NCBI RefSeq assembly: GCF_011044995.1 | Contig: NZ_JAAKZW010000065.1 | Location: forward strand, 1 to 34,542 | Source: Streptomyces mesophilus | GTDB lineage: Bacteria; Actinomycetota; Actinomycetes; Streptomycetales; Streptomycetaceae | DNA: 34,542 nucleotides | Reading direction: 5' to 3' | In this document: positions 1 through 8,584 of the stretch, piece after piece | How the letters are laid out: every line of letters starts with the position of its first letter | Numbering within the stretch: the first letter of the stretch is position 1 | The notes under the pieces: model-generated | Told to the model about the DNA's origin: nothing | The model's database searches: none | What the model saw: the letters and a program-made list of their open reading frames with translations, nothing else | Program-made: the position numbers and the translations under genes

Positions 1-71
1 CCCGACGGCCCACCCCTCATGCACGCAGAGCTTCGCCCGCACGGGCCGCATACGACGACGAGGAGACGCCG

Positions 72-1430
72 ATGCCTCCAGGCATCCTGCTCGCCGCAGA
101 GGAGCCCACGCTCTCCTCTGCCAACACAGGCTTCATGCTCATCTGCTCCGCCCTGGTGATGCTGATGACGCCCGGACTTGCCTTCTTCTACGGAGGCATG
201 GTCCGCGTCAAGAGCACGCTGAACATGCTGATGATGAGCTTCATCAGCCTCGGGATCGTCACGATCCTGTGGGTTCTGTACGGCTTCAGCATGGCCTTCG
301 GCACCGACAAGGGCGGCATCATCGGCTGGGAGGGCGACTTCCTCGGCCTCAGCGGCCTCGGGATCACCGAGCTCTGGCCCGGGTACACCATCCCCGTCTA
401 TGTCTTCGCCGTCTTCCAGCTGATGTTCGCGATCATCACGCCCGCCCTGATCAGCGGTGCGCTCGCGGACCGCGTGAAGTTCACCGCATGGGCGCTGTTC
501 ATCGCCCTGTGGGCCACGGTCGTCTACTTCCCGGTCGCGCACTGGGTATGGGGCGCGGGCGGCTGGGCCTTCGAGCTCGGCGTCATCGACTTCGCCGGCG
601 GTACCGCCGTGCACATCAACGCGGGTGCCGCGGCCCTCGGTGTGATCCTCGTGATCGGCAAGCGGGTCGGCTTCAAGAAGGACCCGATGCGGCCGCACTC
701 CCTGCCGCTGGTGATGCTCGGCGCCGGTCTGCTGTGGTTCGGCTGGTTCGGCTTCAACGCCGGTTCCTGGCTGGGCAACGACGACGGCGTGGGCGCGGTC
801 ATGTTCGTCAACACGCAGGTGGCGACCGCCGCCGCGATGCTGGCCTGGCTCGCGTACGAGAAGATCCGGCACGGCGCGTTCACCACGCTTGGCGCCGCCT
901 CCGGTGCGGTGGCCGGTCTGGTCGCCATCACCCCGTCCGGCGGCGCGGTCTCGCCGCTCGGTGCGATCGCCGTCGGTGCCATCGCGGGTGTCCTGTGCGC
1001 CATGGCCGTGGGCCTCAAGTTCAAGTTCGGCTACGACGACTCGCTCGATGTCGTGGGTGTCCACCTCGTCGGCGGTGTCGTGGGCTCGCTGCTCGTCGGC
1101 TTCTTCGCCACCGGTGGTGTGCAGAGCGACGTCAAGGGTCTCTTCTACGGTGGCGACGCCTCGCAGCTCGGCAAGCAGGCCGCGGGTGTCTTCGGTGTCC
1201 TTGCGTACTCCCTGGTGGTCTCTGCCATCCTCGCCTTCGTCATCGACAAGACGATCGGGATGCGGGTCTCCGAGGACGACGAGGTCACGGGTGTCGACAC
1301 GGTCGAACACGCCGAGTCCGCCTACGACTTCAGCGGCGCGGGCGGTGGTACGGCCTCCCGGGCGCCCGCAGTCCCCGCACCGCCCGCCACCGCAGGATCC
1401 GGAGCACCCGCAAAGAAGGTTGACGCATGA
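72..1430 (+). CDS. amtB: Ammonium transporter AmtB
   Basis: Amt/MEP/Rh family channel that moves ammonium/ammonia across the cytoplasmic membrane, 452 residues. It is hydrophobic throughout, with about 11 membrane segments. Family signatures are visible: GGMVRVKSTLNM near residue 37, DFAGGTAVHINAG near residue 173 (the pore-lining His motif region), GFNAGSW near residue 225 and HLVGGVVGSLLVG near residue 333. The C-terminal tail after about residue 405 is polar, then Ala/Pro-rich, and is not part of the core fold. The ATG start has AGGAG six bases upstream. The stop overlaps the glnK start in ATGA, so the two are translationally coupled, as is usual for amtB-glnK pairs in which GlnK gates AmtB. 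In Streptomyces this unit is known to be under GlnR control, but only 71 bases of upstream sequence are present and I see no GlnR box in them. Confidence 0.97.
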   Translation: MPPGILLAAEEPTLSSANTGFMLICSALVMLMTPGLAFFYGGMVRVKSTLNMLMMSFISLGIVTILWVLYGFSMAFGTDKGGIIGWEGDFLGLSGLGITELWPGYTIPVYVFAVFQLMFAIITPALISGALADRVKFTAWALFIALWATVVYFPVAHWVWGAGGWAFELGVIDFAGGTAVHINAGAAALGVILVIGKRVGFKKDPMRPHSLPLVMLGAGLLWFGWFGFNAGSWLGNDDGVGAVMFVNTQVATAAAMLAWLAYEKIRHGAFTTLGAASGAVAGLVAITPSGGAVSPLGAIAVGAIAGVLCAMAVGLKFKFGYDDSLDVVGVHLVGGVVGSLLVGFFATGGVQSDVKGLFYGGDASQLGKQAAGVFGVLAYSLVVSAILAFVIDKTIGMRVSEDDEVTGVDTVEHAESAYDFSGAGGGTASRAPAVPAPPATAGSGAPAKKVDA

Positions 1431-1765
1431 AGCTCATCACCGCGGTCGTGAAGCCGCACCGGCTCGACGAGATCAAGGAGGCCCTGCAGGCCTTCGGGGT
1501 GCACGGGCTGACCGTCACCGAGGCCAGCGGATACGGCCGCCAGCGCGGACACACCGAGGTGTACCGGGGTGCCGAGTACACGGTGGACCTCGTGCCCAAG
1601 ATCCGTATCGAGGTACTGGTCGAGGACGACGACGCCGAGCAGTTGATCGATGTCGTGGTGAAGGCCGCCCGAACCGGCAAGATCGGTGACGGCAAGGTCT
1701 GGTCGATTCCGGTGGAGACGGCGGTACGCGTCCGCACCGGCGAGCGCGGGCCCGACGCGCTCTGA
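1427..1765 (+). CDS. glnK: Nitrogen regulatory protein PII (GlnK)
   Basis: Small trimeric PII signalling protein of 112 residues, the normal family length. It senses ATP/ADP and 2-oxoglutarate and binds AmtB. It begins MKLITAVVKPHRLDEIKEAL, the typical PII N-terminus. The T-loop carries RGAEYTVDLVPK with Tyr at residue 51, the position that is modified in this family. The B-loop region TGKIGDGKVW is near residues 83-92. In Streptomyces coelicolor the homologous Tyr51 is adenylylated by GlnD rather than uridylylated (established knowledge). It starts inside the amtB stop (ATGA overlap) and is followed by glnD, giving the classical amtB-glnK-glnD operon. It could equally be labelled glnB, but linkage to amtB favours glnK. 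Confidence 0.97.
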   Translation: MKLITAVVKPHRLDEIKEALQAFGVHGLTVTEASGYGRQRGHTEVYRGAEYTVDLVPKIRIEVLVEDDDAEQLIDVVVKAARTGKIGDGKVWSIPVETAVRVRTGERGPDAL

Positions 1766-1796
1766 ATGGGTAACTGAACAGGCAAGGAGCTGCTGG

Positions 1797-4232
1797 GTGA
1801 CGACTACGGACACCGTGACGGAATCTCAGGGGGATTCAGGACCCAGTGGCTATGCGGCGGCCCGGCTGCGCCTCCTTCAGGGGGAGCAGTCCGGGCCGCC
1901 GCGCCGTGCTGCCCTGGCGCGCCTGACGGACGACTGGCTGGCCGGTCTGTTCACCGCGCAGCCGCTGAAGGGGACGGCGCTGGTCGCGGTCGGCGGATAC
2001 GGGCGGGGCGAGCTGTCGCCGCGCAGCGACCTCGACCTGCTGCTCCTGCACGACGGCAGCGCGGACGCCGGCGCGCTCGCCGCGCTGGCCGACCGCATCT
2101 GGTACCCGGTGTGGGACCTCGGGCTCGCGCTCGACCACTCGGTGCGTACATCGGGGGAGGCGCGCAAGACGGCCGGCGAGGACCTCAAGGTCCAGCTCGG
2201 GCTGCTCGACGCGCGGCACGTCGCCGGCGATCTCGGGATCACGGCCGGTCTGCGGACCGCGGTGCTCGCCGACTGGCGGAACCAGGCACCGCGCAGGCTG
2301 GGCGAGCTGCGGGAGCTGTGCGACGAACGGGCCGAGCGGCAGGGGGAGTTGCAGTATCTGCTCGAACCCGACCTCAAGGAGGCACGGGGCGGCCTGCGCG
2401 ACGCGACCGCGCTGCGGGCCGTGGCGGCGTCCTGGCTGGCCGACGCGCCACGGGCCGGGCTCGACGAGGCGCGACGGCACCTGCTCGACGTACGCGACGC
2501 CCTGCATCTCGTCACCGGGCGGGCCACGGATCGGCTCGCTCTGCAAGAGCAGGATCAAGTCGCTTCCGCACTGGGCCTGTTGGACGCCGACGCACTGCTG
2601 CGTCAGGTATACGAAGCGGCCCGGACCATCTCGTACGCGAGCGATGTGACCTGGCGCGAGGTGAGCCGGGTGCTGCGCTCACGCAAGGCGAAGCCGCGGC
2701 TGCGGGCCATGCTCGGCGCCAAGCCCGCGCCGGAGCGCAATCCGCTGGCGGAGGGCGTGGTCGAGCAGGACGGCGAGGTCGTCCTCGCCCGGGTCGCGCG
2801 GCCCGAGCGCGATCCGGTGCTGCCGCTGCGGGCCGCGGCGGCCGCCGCACAGGCCGGTCTTCCGCTCTCCCTGCATGCCGTACGGGCGCTTGCGAGCGCG
2901 GCACGTCCCTTGTCGACTCCGTGGCCGGCCGAGGCGCGCGAACAGTTCGTGACGCTGCTCGGGGCCGGGCGGCCGACGGTCGCGGTGTGGGAGGCGCTGG
3001 AGGCCGAGGGCCTCATCACCCGGCTCCTTCCCGACTGGGAGCGGGTGCGCTGCCGGCCGCAGCGCAATGCCGTGCACACCTGGACGGTGGACCGGCACCT
3101 CGTCGAGGCCGCGGTCCAGGCGGCCGAGCTGACGCGCCGGGTGCACCGTCCTGACCTGCTGCTGGTGGCCGCGCTGCTGCACGACATCGGCAAGGGCTGG
3201 CCCGGGGACCACTCCGAGGCGGGGGAGGTCATCGCGCGGGACGTGGCCGCGCGGATCGGCTTCGAGCGCGCGGATGTCGAGGTGCTCTCGACGCTCGTAC
3301 GCCATCACCTCCTGCTGATCGACACCGCGACCCGGCGGGATCTGGACGATCCGGCGACGATCCGGTCGGTCGCCGAAGCCGTGGGGTCGGCTTCAACGCT
3401 GGAACTCCTTCACGCGCTGACCGAGGCGGACGCGCTGGCCACCGGGCCCGCCGCGTGGTCGACGTGGCGGGGGTCCCTGGTGGCCGACCTGGTGAAGCGC
3501 GTGGGGGCGCTGCTCGCCGGCGATCCGGTGCCGGATCCCTTGAAGGTGCCGAACACCGTGGAGCAGGAGCGGCTCGCCCTGGAGGCGTTCCGGACCGGGG
3601 CGCCCGTCCTTTCGCTGCGTGCGCAGATGGAAGCCGGCGCCTCGGACGAACCGGTCGGCGTCGAGCTCCTGGTGGCCGTGCCGGACCAGCCGGGGGTGCT
3701 GCCGGCGGTCGCGGGTGTGCTCGCGATGCACCGGCTCACCGTGCGGACGGCGGATCTGGGGGCGATCTCGCTGCCGGACGAGGTCGGCTCCGGGTCCGGT
3801 GCCGGGTCCGTGCTGCTGCTCCAGTGGCGGGTGGCCGCCGAGTACGGCTCGCTGCCCGAGGCGGCCCGGCTGCGCGCCGATCTCGTACGGGCCCTCGACG
3901 GGTCCCTCGACATCGCGGCGCGCCTCGCCGAGCGGGACGCGGCCTATCCGCGACGCCGCGGCGCGGTGGCACCGCCGGCCCGGGTGTCGGTCGCGCCCGC
4001 GGGCTCGCGCCTTGCGACCGTGATCGAGGTCCGGGCCCAGGACGCACCGGGCCTGCTGCACCGGATCGGACGCGCGCTTGAGGGCGCCGGCGTGATGGTG
4101 CGCTCCGCGCACGTCAGCACGCTGGGGTCCAACGCGGTCGACGCGTTCTACGTGACGGATGCGCAGGGGGCGCCGCTGGTCGCTGCTGATGCGGCGGGGG
4201 TGGTGCGGTCGGTGGAGGGGGCGCTCAGGTAG
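1797..4232 (+). CDS. glnD: PII nucleotidyltransferase/hydrolase GlnD
   Basis: Bifunctional enzyme that adds and removes a nucleotide on GlnK Tyr51 according to nitrogen status, 811 residues. Domains in order: nucleotidyltransferase with GGYGRGELSPRSDLD near residues 65-79, HD phosphohydrolase with LLHDIGKGWPGDHSEAG near residue 460, and two ACT domains near residues 620 (VAVPDQPGVLPAVAGVLA) and 740 (VRAQDAPGLLHRIGRALEG), which sense glutamine in this family. I chose GTG at 1797 because AAGGAG lies seven bases upstream at 1784-1789. The frame is open further upstream but would run into glnK. In Streptomyces the homologue acts as an adenylyltransferase. The last eight bases overlap, tail to tail, the end of the convergent MocR regulator gene. 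Confidence 0.96.
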   Translation: MTTTDTVTESQGDSGPSGYAAARLRLLQGEQSGPPRRAALARLTDDWLAGLFTAQPLKGTALVAVGGYGRGELSPRSDLDLLLLHDGSADAGALAALADRIWYPVWDLGLALDHSVRTSGEARKTAGEDLKVQLGLLDARHVAGDLGITAGLRTAVLADWRNQAPRRLGELRELCDERAERQGELQYLLEPDLKEARGGLRDATALRAVAASWLADAPRAGLDEARRHLLDVRDALHLVTGRATDRLALQEQDQVASALGLLDADALLRQVYEAARTISYASDVTWREVSRVLRSRKAKPRLRAMLGAKPAPERNPLAEGVVEQDGEVVLARVARPERDPVLPLRAAAAAAQAGLPLSLHAVRALASAARPLSTPWPAEAREQFVTLLGAGRPTVAVWEALEAEGLITRLLPDWERVRCRPQRNAVHTWTVDRHLVEAAVQAAELTRRVHRPDLLLVAALLHDIGKGWPGDHSEAGEVIARDVAARIGFERADVEVLSTLVRHHLLLIDTATRRDLDDPATIRSVAEAVGSASTLELLHALTEADALATGPAAWSTWRGSLVADLVKRVGALLAGDPVPDPLKVPNTVEQERLALEAFRTGAPVLSLRAQMEAGASDEPVGVELLVAVPDQPGVLPAVAGVLAMHRLTVRTADLGAISLPDEVGSGSGAGSVLLLQWRVAAEYGSLPEAARLRADLVRALDGSLDIAARLAERDAAYPRRRGAVAPPARVSVAPAGSRLATVIEVRAQDAPGLLHRIGRALEGAGVMVRSAHVSTLGSNAVDAFYVTDAQGAPLVAADAAGVVRSVEGALR

Positions 4233-6033
4233 TGGCGCGGGGTGCGCTGCGGTCGTTGCCGAGGTCGGACCAGGCCGCGGCAAGGCGGCGCACCAGCTCG
4301 TCGAGGCGGTCGGCAGGGAGCGTGAACGGGATCCGGATGTGGTCGTCGTGGGCCCCCGAAGGGTCGGTCGCGGCGCCCGGTACCACCTCGACTCCGTGCC
4401 GCAGGGTGACCTGGGCGAAGACGCGGGCATCGACGCCGCCGGGCAGCCGGGTCCACAGGGCCGCGCCCCCGGCGGGGCGACACCAGGTCCAGCCCGGTAG
4501 TTGGCCGGCCATGAGGTCTTCGAGACGGTCGAGACGGGCCCGCAGTACGGCCGCGCGGGCGTCTTTCAGCTCCTCCAGGCGGGGCAGCAGCCGGGCCGCG
4601 AGCGCCTGGTCGAGCAACGGGCTGCCCAGATCGTGCACCGCCTTGGCCCGCGCGAGCCGGGCCAGGATCTCGGCCGGGCCGCGCACCCAGCCGATGCGCA
4701 GTCCGCCCCAGACCGCCTTGGCCAGCGAACCGATGGTGAGCACGGGGGCGTCGGCCGGGGCGAACGCGGCGACCGGCGGGGGCTCGTCGGCCCGGCCGAT
4801 CCGGGTGTCGTACGCGATGTCCTCGACGGTCAACACGCCCTCGGCGGCGCAGAGTTCGGCGATGCGTCGCCTGCGCGCCGCCGACATGAGGATGCCGGTC
4901 GGATTGTGGTAGGTCGGCGTGAGGTGCAGCAGTGCCGCGCCGGGGAGTGCTGCGGCTGCCGCGTCCACGCGCGGGCCGTCCTCATCGAGCGGGATCCGGC
5001 GCAGCAGCGCGCCCGCGGCGACGTACGCGTCGAGGCAACCGGGCCAGCTGGGCGCTTCGGCGACCACGGGGGTGCGCCTGCGGACGAACAACTGCGCGGT
5101 GAGGGCGAGGGCCTGGGTGGCGCCGGTGGTGATGAGGACCTGGTCAGGTGTGGTGGGCAGGCCCTGACCGGTGAAGTGCCGCGCCACGGCGTCGCGCAGG
5201 GCGGGGAGGCCGCCGGGGTGGTAGGCGGGGCCGGACAGGAGCGCGGCGAGGGGGTCGTCGCCGGACTCCTCCGGGTCCAGCAACTCGCGCAGTACGCGCC
5301 GTATTTCGGCGGTGGCGGGCTCGGCGGACGCCACCGCCAGGGAGATCGTGTCGCCGGGGCCGTCCACCAAGCGTTGGACCAGGGAGGTCGCCCCGCCGCC
5401 TGGCACCCGGCCGTCGCCGCCCGGCACAGGGTCGTGACCGCCGGGCACCCTGCGGTCGCCGCCGAGCGCGGGACCCGCGCCCCGGCCGGCGACATGGGTG
5501 CCGCTGCCCCGGCGGCTGTCGACGAGGCCCGCGGCGCGCAGCTCGTCGAGGGCGGCGACCACGGTCGCCCGGCTGACCTGGAGCGCCGCGGCCAGGGCGC
5601 GTTCGGCGGGCAGCCGGTCACCCGCGGCCAGGTCGCCGCTCGCCACGGCCGCGCGCAGAGCCGCGGCGAGCCTGCGGTACAGGGGGCCCGTGGCGGTCGC
5701 CCAGCCACCGAGGATCTCGGTGAGGTCGACGGGGGTCCAGGTGCGGGCGTGGGCGCGGTCGATGGCAGTGCGGGTGCGGGTGCGGGTGCGGGTGCGGGCG
5801 ACGGCGGTGCCGGTGCGTGCTCGGGTGAGGGCGGTCTCGGTACGAGCACGGTCGGCGATGGGCGCAGGCCGCCCATGGCCCTCCGGCGCCTGAGCCTGTT
5901 CAGGGGCGGGGGATGACGGCCCGCCGTACTCCGGGGATGACAGCCCGCCGTACTCCGCGAACGACGCATCGCCACGACCTGCGGACACCCGCGCCCCGGG
6001 CCGCCCGGGCGCCCCCTGTCCAAAACGGTCCAC
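4225..6033 (-). CDS. MocR/PdxR-family regulator (GntR HTH fused to aminotransferase)
   Basis: Transcription factor of the MocR group, 602 residues from the chosen start. A winged-helix GntR domain lies at about residues 110-180 (PLYRRLAAALRAAVASGD, then LPAERALAAALQVSRATV). It is followed by a linker rich in VPGG repeats and then a fold-type I aminotransferase-like domain with TPTYHNPTG and the PLP lysine motif IGSLAKAVWGGLRIGW. The domain is expected to bind PLP or a PLP adduct as effector. GTG at 6033 has GGAGG five bases upstream; a TTG at 6045 in the same frame is the alternative. The first 100 residues are unusual: repeat-rich, with EYGG/SSP and Arg-Thr runs encoded by DNA repeats, and probably disordered. 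It is divergent from the DUF885 and LysE-type genes, which are its likely targets. It could be a PdxR, but no pdxS/pdxT is nearby, so the target is unknown. Confidence 0.9.
   Translation of the reverse strand: MDRFGQGAPGRPGARVSAGRGDASFAEYGGLSSPEYGGPSSPAPEQAQAPEGHGRPAPIADRARTETALTRARTGTAVARTRTRTRTRTAIDRAHARTWTPVDLTEILGGWATATGPLYRRLAAALRAAVASGDLAAGDRLPAERALAAALQVSRATVVAALDELRAAGLVDSRRGSGTHVAGRGAGPALGGDRRVPGGHDPVPGGDGRVPGGGATSLVQRLVDGPGDTISLAVASAEPATAEIRRVLRELLDPEESGDDPLAALLSGPAYHPGGLPALRDAVARHFTGQGLPTTPDQVLITTGATQALALTAQLFVRRRTPVVAEAPSWPGCLDAYVAAGALLRRIPLDEDGPRVDAAAAALPGAALLHLTPTYHNPTGILMSAARRRRIAELCAAEGVLTVEDIAYDTRIGRADEPPPVAAFAPADAPVLTIGSLAKAVWGGLRIGWVRGPAEILARLARAKAVHDLGSPLLDQALAARLLPRLEELKDARAAVLRARLDRLEDLMAGQLPGWTWCRPAGGAALWTRLPGGVDARVFAQVTLRHGVEVVPGAATDPSGAHDDHIRIPFTLPADRLDELVRRLAAAWSDLGNDRSAPRATT
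5768..5797. repeat. GTGCGG hexamer repeated five times
   Basis: Five perfect head-to-tail copies of GTGCGG on the + strand. On the coding (minus) strand they encode an Arg-Thr run in the N-terminal extension of the MocR regulator. Because the unit is six bases, copy-number change would keep the frame. Confidence 0.9.
5909..5956. repeat. 24-bp direct repeat in MocR N-terminus, two copies plus a partial third
   Basis: Two 24-base copies (5909-5932 and 5933-5956) differ at one base, and a degenerate third begins after them. On the minus strand they encode the EYGG(L/P)SSP repeats near the N-terminus of the MocR regulator. The unit length is a multiple of three, so it is frame-neutral. Confidence 0.85.
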
Positions 6034-6112
6034 TTCCCCCTCCAATGGCCCGGTCGCGGGTGGACCGGTCCGGCCAGGCTAGGCGGCGTCACTGGCAGAC
6101 CGACCATTGGAG
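6022..6112. promoter_or_regulatory. Divergent promoter/operator region between MocR regulator and DUF885 gene
   Basis: This short divergent spacer is dense in symmetric elements. CTCCAATGG at 6040-6048 is matched in inverted orientation by CCATTGGAG at 6104-6112. CGGTCCAC at 6026-6033 is matched by GTGGACCG at 6060-6067. GGACCGGTCC at 6062-6071 is a perfect palindrome. On the minus strand TGGAC also recurs directly (GTGGACCGTTTTGGAC, reading from 6033 down to 6018-6022). A minus-strand -10-like TAGCCT lies at 6081-6076, about 45 bases before the MocR start. MocR proteins usually bind repeats near their own promoter, so autoregulation and control of the divergent pair is the likely reading (inference). 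Confidence 0.55.
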
Positions 6113-6120
6113 TCCCGCAC

Positions 6121-7713
6121 ATGGGCAGCACCGGCATCTCCACCACCCCTGCTACAGAAGAACGCGTCAAGGAGGCTGCAAGGGCGGGGCACACAGGCGT
6201 CCCGTCCGCCCACGCGACGCTGGACCCCCGCCTGCGCGCCCTGACCGCCTTCTTCGTTCCCGTCGCCCGCGAACGCGTCGGACTGCACGCCGAGTACGAC
6301 GGGCGCATCCCCGATCTGTCTCCGGCCGGAGTCCGCGGCGCGCTGGCCGAGCTCGGACCCCGAGCGGCGGAGCCCTACCTCGATCCGCATGACGAAGCGC
6401 ACGCCCGGGCTGCCGAGGACGCGGCACGTATCCGATTCGGGCGACTGGAGCTGCATCGGAGCAATCCGATGCTGCACCTCGCTTCACTCGATGTGGCCTG
6501 CTACGACCGGGCTTACGCGCCCGAGGAGGAGAGGGCTGTCGCCCGGGCCGCGCATTTGGCACGGTGGCCGGACGCGGTGGACGCCGCGATCGAGGCGCTC
6601 GACCGGGTGCCGGCACCGGTGGCGCAAGCCGCGCTGCCCGCCGCACGAGGGCTTGCCCCGGCAGCGGCCGGGCACCCCGCGGCAGCCGCGGCGCTCGCCC
6701 GGTTCACCGCGCGTCTGACGCAGCTCGCGGAGCACGGGGATCCGTCGGCCGCGCTGGGCGGTGCGGCGCTGCAGCTCCTCATGTCGGCGGCCGAGGCCTG
6801 CCCGGTGGACCTCGGCCGACTCGCTGATTGCGCAGAAGCAGAGCGGGCCCGGCTACTCGACGTCCTGAGAGATGCCGCAGCGCCGGGTGAATCCGTGGCG
6901 CAGACCGTGCGCCGGACGCAGGCCGACCGGCCGACCGCCGCCGGGATGCTGGTGGAGGTGACCGCACTTACCCGTGAAACGTTGCGCTGGGTCGCCGAGC
7001 GCGGTCTCGTGCCGTACGACGACGGCGAATGTCAGGTCGTCGAGGCGCCCGCTTCGCGCCGCCATGTCTTCGCGGGCTTGTCCCCCGCGGCTCCCGGCGA
7101 ACCGGACGCGCCCAGCGTTTTCCACTTCACACCGCCCGACCCGAACTGGTCGGTGCGGAAACAGGAAGAGTGGCTCGCGTTCTTCAACCGACCCTTCCTG
7201 TCGGCCTTCGTGCTGCACGAAGTCGCGCCGGGACACCACTCCCACGGCCGGGCGCTGCGTCGGGCCCCCGGAGCGGTGCGGCGCACGCTGTTGTCGGAAG
7301 CTTTCACCGAGGGGTGGGCGCTGTATGCGGAACAGCTCGCCCTGGAGGAGGGGTTCCGGTCGCACGACAGGGGTACGGCGATCGGGATCGCACTGTCCGG
7401 GCTGCAGCGTTCGACGCGCCTGTCGTGTGCGATCGGTCTGCACACGGGTGCGATGACCGTGGCGGAGGCGGCGCGGCGCTTCGCGCAGGACGCCTTCCTG
7501 CCCGCCGCTGCCGCGAGTGCAGAGGCCGGACGAGGCCTGTGGGATCCGGAGTACGGGCACTACACCTGGGGCAAGCTGGCCCTGCTCGAAGTGCGCGAGC
7601 AGGCCCGCCGGGCCTGGGGCGCGGGCTACTCACCGGCCCGCTTTCACGCGGCGCTGCTCGAACTGGGCGCGCCTCCGTTGGGGCTGCTCGGCACGGCTGT
7701 GGAGCGGGGATGA
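6121..7713 (+). CDS. DUF885 family protein (predicted zinc metallopeptidase-like)
   Basis: 530-residue cytoplasmic protein of the DUF885 family. The diagnostic zinc motif HEVAPGHHSHG is near residue 366 (HExxxGHH form), followed about 30 residues later by EAFTEGWALYAEQL, which supplies a further glutamate. These are the family's metal-binding elements; members have been likened to carboxypeptidase-type peptidases, but the substrate here is not known. No signal peptide is visible. The ATG has GGAG eight bases upstream (6109-6112), inside one arm of the inverted repeat of the divergent control region. Its stop overlaps the start of the LysE-type gene in ATGA, so the two are probably co-translated. 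Confidence 0.88.
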   Translation: MGSTGISTTPATEERVKEAARAGHTGVPSAHATLDPRLRALTAFFVPVARERVGLHAEYDGRIPDLSPAGVRGALAELGPRAAEPYLDPHDEAHARAAEDAARIRFGRLELHRSNPMLHLASLDVACYDRAYAPEEERAVARAAHLARWPDAVDAAIEALDRVPAPVAQAALPAARGLAPAAAGHPAAAAALARFTARLTQLAEHGDPSAALGGAALQLLMSAAEACPVDLGRLADCAEAERARLLDVLRDAAAPGESVAQTVRRTQADRPTAAGMLVEVTALTRETLRWVAERGLVPYDDGECQVVEAPASRRHVFAGLSPAAPGEPDAPSVFHFTPPDPNWSVRKQEEWLAFFNRPFLSAFVLHEVAPGHHSHGRALRRAPGAVRRTLLSEAFTEGWALYAEQLALEEGFRSHDRGTAIGIALSGLQRSTRLSCAIGLHTGAMTVAEAARRFAQDAFLPAAAASAEAGRGLWDPEYGHYTWGKLALLEVREQARRAWGAGYSPARFHAALLELGAPPLGLLGTAVERG

Positions 7714-8402
7714 CCGTCTTGGACGCTTCTCGGCAGGTGTTCGCCGTCCAGGGAGTCCAGCAGTCCCTGTCCGCCGGGGAGGGGCTGCCCTCCCTCGGAC
7801 AGCTGGCGGGCTTCGCCGCCACCGCGTTCGCCCTGATCCTGCTGCCAGGCCCCAACCTGGTCTTCGTCCTCACGCGCAGTGCCGCCCAGGGCCGACGGGC
7901 AGGCCTGGTGTGCGCGGCGGGCGTGGAAGCGGCGACTCTGGTGCACATCGGGGCGGCGGCGCTGGGGGTGTCGGCGCTGATCGCGCACTCCGAGGCGGCC
8001 TTCCTGGCGGTCAAGTACGCGGGCGTCGCCTACCTCCTCTACCTGGGCTTGCGTGCCCTGCGCAGCCCCGCGGCGGCGGGACTCGGGGCCGATGCGGTGC
8101 CGCAGCCGCTGCCCCGGCTGTTCCTGGAGGGGATGGTGGTGAACCTGCTCAATCCGAAAGTGGCGCTGTTCTTCCTGGCGTTTCTGCCCCAATTCGTGGC
8201 ACCGGGGCCGGCGGCCCGGACGCAGATGCTGGTGCTCGGCACGGCGTTCTTCGCCATCGCCCTGCTCCTGGACGCGGTGTACGCCCTGGCCGGCGGTGCG
8301 ATCGGCGGCTGGTTGCGCCGCCGCCCGCGGATCCTTGAGCGCCAGCACCTCGCGGTCGGTGGCGTCCATGTGGCGCTCGGCTTGTTCGCGGCGTTCGCCT
8401 AG
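7710..8402 (+). CDS. LysE/RhtB-family exporter
   Basis: Predicted amino-acid or metabolite exporter of the LysE/RhtB family, 230 residues. After a polar N-terminus of about 30 residues comes the family signature FALILLPGPNLVFVLTRSAA (near residues 38-57), then the re-entrant GRRAGLVCAAGVEAA region, VKYAGVAYLLYLGLRAL and GMVVNLLNPKVALFFLAFLPQF. About six membrane segments are expected. The N-terminus is longer than usual for the family; a downstream start is possible, but the ATGA overlap with the DUF885 stop at 7710-7713 supports this one. Because of its position beside a MocR regulator and a peptidase-like protein, export of an amino acid or peptide-derived amine is plausible. The substrate cannot be read from sequence. 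Confidence 0.92.
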   Translation: MTVLDASRQVFAVQGVQQSLSAGEGLPSLGQLAGFAATAFALILLPGPNLVFVLTRSAAQGRRAGLVCAAGVEAATLVHIGAAALGVSALIAHSEAAFLAVKYAGVAYLLYLGLRALRSPAAAGLGADAVPQPLPRLFLEGMVVNLLNPKVALFFLAFLPQFVAPGPAARTQMLVLGTAFFAIALLLDAVYALAGGAIGGWLRRRPRILERQHLAVGGVHVALGLFAAFA

Positions 8403-8584
8403 GGTGACGTTCGCCCAGGGCTGACTGCGTGCGGGCGGTGCTCCGCTCGTGAGCGCGGAAGCGGGACCTGATTCTGTAGGCGCACACAGTCAGTTCCATA
8501 CGCACGGACGGCCCACTGGCGCGGCCAGATACCCTGGAAGGCGCACCAACCCGCCCGCTCCCGACCCGAGGATTCGCGACCGCC
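8403..8584 (+). promoter_or_regulatory. Leader/promoter region of ffh
   Basis: 182-base non-coding stretch that must hold the ffh promoter. The best -10-like hexamer is TACCCT at 8530-8535, but I find no convincing -35 at 17-18 bases upstream. No strong terminator hairpin for the preceding LysE gene was found. Confidence 0.3.

Noticed and set aside
4501..5916. Plus-strand frame opposite the MocR regulator
   Set aside because: Low-complexity Gly/Ala/Arg-rich and antisense to the GntR-aminotransferase gene.
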